A DNA stretch of 8,231 bases from Chthoniobacter sp. (GTDB taxonomy: Bacteria; Verrucomicrobiota; Verrucomicrobiia; Chthoniobacterales; Chthoniobacteraceae). The notes beneath the pieces are model-generated. The model made no database searches. It was given only the letters and a program-made list of their open reading frames with translations, and was not told where the DNA came from. The position numbers were made by a program, and so were the translations under genes. The DNA is taken from the NCBI GenBank assembly GCA_025352865.1, contig JANXSB010000263.1, positions 1 to 8,231 of the forward strand. The letters run 5' to 3'. The first letter of the stretch is position 1; every line of letters starts with the position of its first letter. Below are positions 6,459 through 8,231 of this stretch, piece by piece.

Positions 6459-7027
6459 GATTTCGGGATAAAATCCAGTGCCTCGCGGATGCTCCCGTTG
6501 GTGAACATGATGAGGTTGCCGTTCCCGTGGACGCTGTTTTTTTCGATGAACCACGGCTGCTTCGGCCAGCGGTACGGCGTGCGCGGGTTGTCATCGAATG
6601 GCATCGGTGTGTAATCGAGGCGCATGTTCTGCGGGACGCTGAGGTCGGGGCCTCCCGCCTGTTTCTGGGCGGTGGGACAGATCCAGTTTATCTGCGTGAT
6701 GCCGTAGGGCTGGTAGGCCGCAATCCACTGTCGGCAAAACTCTGGGTAATCGTCGGCCAGCAGATTGGTATCGATCTGCGGCCAGTGCCCCTGGTTCTGC
6801 ACATACAGGTCCGCGGCGACGGCGAGATTCCGCAGATTCATCATGCAGCGCACCTTCGCCGCTCTCGCTTCGGCGCTCTGGATGCCCGAAAAAATGAGCG
6901 TCGCCAGAATGGCGACCACCAAGACCACGGTGAGAATCTCCAGCAGGGTAAACCCGGAGATTGCGGCTGTGCGTGAGCGTGTCACATCGGTTGGCTCGCG
7001 GTCTGATTCTGCGCTAGGTGCATGCAT
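6455..7027 (-). CDS. Type II secretion-style pseudopilin, second copy in the window
   Basis: This encodes 190 residues from ATG 7027. The prepilin motif is AAISG followed by FTLLEILTVV, so cleavage would be after Gly25 with Glu30 at +5; residues 28-47 are the hydrophobic helix. VRCMMNLRNLAVAADLYVQNQGHWP at 59-83 is the usual post-helix segment of Planctomycetes/Verrucomicrobia pseudopilins, and INWICPTA near 113-120 the 'CP' element. The C-terminal NLIMFTNGSI (171-180) corresponds to the LYADGH ending of the other pseudopilin, with the DGH residues changed to NGS. The frame remains open to a TTG at 7078, but that would place the terminator hairpin inside the gene, so 7027 is preferred. A GTG at about 6985 would give a more usual 10-residue leader (VTRSRTAAISG) and is a serious alternative. 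It is unrelated in operon terms to the first pseudopilin; function beyond a pseudopilus-like component is unknown. Confidence 0.82.
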   Translation of the reverse strand: MHAPSAESDREPTDVTRSRTAAISGFTLLEILTVVLVVAILATLIFSGIQSAEARAAKVRCMMNLRNLAVAADLYVQNQGHWPQIDTNLLADDYPEFCRQWIAAYQPYGITQINWICPTAQKQAGGPDLSVPQNMRLDYTPMPFDDNPRTPYRWPKQPWFIEKNSVHGNGNLIMFTNGSIREALDFIPKS

Positions 7028-7040
7028 CGTGGGTGAAAAC

Positions 7041-7070
7041 AATTCAGCCGCCCCGGAGGGCGGCTGAATT
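7041..7070 (-). terminator. Strong bidirectional intrinsic terminator
   Basis: A perfect 13-bp stem, AATTCAGCCGCCC paired with GGGCGGCTGAATT, encloses a CGGA tetraloop. On the minus strand it is followed by GTTTTC, on the plus strand by TTGC after AATT. It lies 25 bases after the stop of the exported-protein gene, for which it is the natural terminator. It is only 13 bases before the ATG of the pseudopilin, so that gene either has its promoter in this hairpin region or depends on readthrough. Confidence 0.85.
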
Positions 7071-7095
7071 TTGCTCAAATCTGTATCACCGAAAC

Positions 7096-7746
7096 TTAGG
7101 GAGCAGGGGTGGTCGGTGCCGGAATCGAAGTCGTGTTCGGCGGAGTGATCGTGGCATTGGTCACGGCATTCGCCTGTTTCCAGCCATCGACAATAAAGGT
7201 GTCCTCCCGCAGGGTGGTTAGGCCGACACCGTTCGGAGAAGAATCGGGCGCATAACCCTGCAACTGCAAGAACGCGGTGCCTTTGATCCGAAGACTTGCA
7301 GCGGCGTCCGAACCGGCAGCGATGGCCGCTTTAATGCTACCCACCGAAGAAACCGGTGACAGGAACTCAACTCCGCTCGAAATGTTGTTAGTCGCCGCCA
7401 CTCCGGAAACCAAGGCCGTGAGTTTGCCATTGGCGGGATCCACGAATCCGGTGATGCCGCCGAAATAGGCTTCACCATCTTGGAAGAAGAGAAAATTGCC
7501 AGTCGCCTCGCCCGACGCCGGGACGCCAAGGATGAACAGGCCGAGGGTGTTTGCATCATTGATCTGTCCTGTAAACGCCGGGTTCTGGAAAATGCGGTTC
7601 ACCGCCTTGGGCAGCAAGGTTCCGGCATAGGTGCCGACCACCGCAGCACCGAGATTGCCGCTCGTGTAAACCGGGCCGCCGCTGAGCGCCCAAGTTTGCA
7701 CATCAAGGACAACGTAGGCGAGAAGGAGGGAGAGAACTTTTTTCAT
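7096..7746 (-). CDS. Small exported protein of unknown function
   Basis: This encodes 216 residues from ATG 7746 (a TTG three codons earlier is less likely). MKKVLSLLLAYVVLDVQTWA is a classic signal peptide with likely cleavage after Ala20. The mature part is rich in Gly, Ala, Thr and Val, with repeated beta-like stretches: GPVYTSGNLGAAVVGTYAG (24-42), LGLFILGVPASGEATGNFLFF (68-88), AYFGGITGFVDPANGKLTALVSG (93-115), SLRIKGTAFLQLQGY (151-165). It ends in a Thr/Pro-rich tail (TPPNTTSIPAPTTPAP). There is no cysteine, no lipobox, no second membrane helix and no PEP-CTERM-type anchor. I do not recognise a named family; the style suggests an all-beta periplasmic or surface protein. G+C is about 55-57% in the two lines counted, lower than the leuS and rdgB surroundings. 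The gene is monocistronic: its own terminator lies just downstream, and a divergent gene lies upstream. Confidence 0.75.
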   Translation of the reverse strand: MKKVLSLLLAYVVLDVQTWALSGGPVYTSGNLGAAVVGTYAGTLLPKAVNRIFQNPAFTGQINDANTLGLFILGVPASGEATGNFLFFQDGEAYFGGITGFVDPANGKLTALVSGVAATNNISSGVEFLSPVSSVGSIKAAIAAGSDAAASLRIKGTAFLQLQGYAPDSSPNGVGLTTLREDTFIVDGWKQANAVTNATITPPNTTSIPAPTTPAP

Positions 7747-7753
7747 AGGCCGC

Positions 7754-7782
7754 AATCAATCGGGGTCGGCCACCGCCGTCAA
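7754..7782 (-). promoter_or_regulatory. Candidate sigma-70 promoter for the exported-protein gene
   Basis: Reading on the minus strand, TTGACG (7782-7777) is followed by a 17-base spacer and TTGATT (7759-7754). The -35 is five of six to consensus, the -10 only three of six. Transcription would start at or within a few bases of ATG 7746, giving a nearly leaderless mRNA, which fits the absence of a Shine-Dalgarno motif. This is tentative because the -10 is poor. Confidence 0.3.
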
Positions 7783-7882
7783 CGGATTTTTCCCGCTTTT
7801 TTGATGACATTTCCGCCATCCCCGCCGCCGGCCACATTTCGCTTGGTCGGCGCGGGCTTCGCGTCTTCCATGAGCGCCCTTC

Positions 7883-8231
7883 GTGAAAGCTCCCTTCAGC
7901 CTTTTCCTCGCCTTTCGCTATCTCAAGCCGAAACGCACTTTCGTCTCGGTCATCACCATCATCTCCGTGCTCGGCGTGACCCTCGGCATCATGGTGCCGG
8001 TCGTGGTCCTCGCGGTGATGACCGGCTTCGACCGCTCGCTCCAGCGCGCGGTGCTCGGCTTCGAGCCGCATCTGCGCGTGGTCGGCGGCGATTTCATGCG
8101 CAACTGGCGCGAGGTGCTGCCGCGGCTGGAAAAAGTCCCCGGCATCATCGGGGCCGCGCCGTATGTGACCGGGGCGGTGCTCGTGGAGCGCTCGGACGAC
8201 ACGCGGGAAAGCACGCGCACCGTCCAGGCGA
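7883..8231 (+). CDS. LolC/LolE-family lipoprotein-releasing ABC transporter permease, N-terminal fragment
   Basis: 116 codons are visible and the gene runs off the right edge. The opening FSLFLAFRYLKPKRTFVSVI and IISVLGVTLGIMVPVVVLAVMTGFDRSLQ is the standard LolC/E N-terminus: a short cytoplasmic 'A.RYL..KR' segment, a first membrane helix at about 22-46 with the LGV.LG signature, then 'VM.GF'. Residues 55 onward (EPHLRVVGGD, WREVLPRLEKVPGIIGAAPYV) begin the large periplasmic MacB-like domain. In the family these permeases work with the LolD ATPase to hand mature lipoproteins to LolA for transport to the outer membrane, so a diderm cell is implied. GTG 7883 is chosen because a TGA in the same frame at 7871-7873 blocks any upstream start and no ATG lies before the conserved region. 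An ATG at 7870 is in another frame. It is divergent from the exported-protein gene across 136 bases. Confidence 0.88.
   Translation, partial: MKAPFSLFLAFRYLKPKRTFVSVITIISVLGVTLGIMVPVVVLAVMTGFDRSLQRAVLGFEPHLRVVGGDFMRNWREVLPRLEKVPGIIGAAPYVTGAVLVERSDDTRESTRTVQA

Noticed and set aside
7028..7078. TTG start at 7078 for the second pseudopilin
   Set aside because: It would put the whole terminator hairpin inside the coding sequence; ATG 7027 or a downstream GTG is more plausible.
7703..8220. Minus-strand open frames opposite the LolC/E start
   Set aside because: They are shadows of the plus-strand permease gene, rich in Arg, Thr and His with no recognisable motif.

Overview
The window looks like a piece of a Verrucomicrobiota chromosome or metagenomic contig. 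The base composition is high (about 64% G+C in the 540-base blocks I hand-counted, locally lower). There are two solitary type II secretion-style pseudopilins with C-terminal 'LYADGH'-type endings, a LeuRS carrying the 'VNWCQALGTVLANEEV' signature, and start codons almost without Shine-Dalgarno motifs. The phylum call is inference from gene style; no marker was searched.

Layout. From 1 to 5781 everything lies on the minus strand and reads leftward as one likely transcription unit: leuS (leucyl-tRNA synthetase), a membrane-anchored protein with a secretin/STN-like domain and an acidic/basic helical tail, a pseudopilin translationally coupled to it by an ATGA overlap, a SpoIIAA-like STAS protein, an MGDG-synthase-like glycosyltransferase, and the first 62 codons of an M20 metallopeptidase that runs off the left edge. 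The glycosyltransferase is broken here: its N-terminal and C-terminal parts are in different frames and roughly 90 middle residues are missing. At 5782-5873 is a divergent intergenic region that is itself a large imperfect palindrome with a heptamer repeat. rdgB (non-canonical purine NTP pyrophosphatase) reads rightward from it. rdgB ends tail-to-tail with a second pseudopilin, the two TAG stops sharing one CTAG. A strong bidirectional terminator hairpin (7041-7070) follows, then a small exported protein of unknown function on the minus strand, a second divergent promoter region, and the start of a LolC/LolE-type lipoprotein-release ABC permease running off the right edge.

How the genes relate. 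leuS and rdgB are housekeeping genes for aminoacylation and nucleotide-pool cleaning. The two pseudopilins and the STN-like protein belong to the cell envelope or secretion apparatus, and the lolC/E-like gene to outer-membrane lipoprotein export. STAS proteins normally act in partner-switching regulation, but no kinase or phosphatase partner is present here.

I do not see a clear new defence, mobile or biosynthetic system. The points most worth a second look are the palindromic leuS-rdgB intergenic element, the STN-like protein/pseudopilin pair, the lower-GC block inside leuS, and the out-of-frame deletion in the glycosyltransferase. The last two could be biology or metagenome-assembly artefacts.
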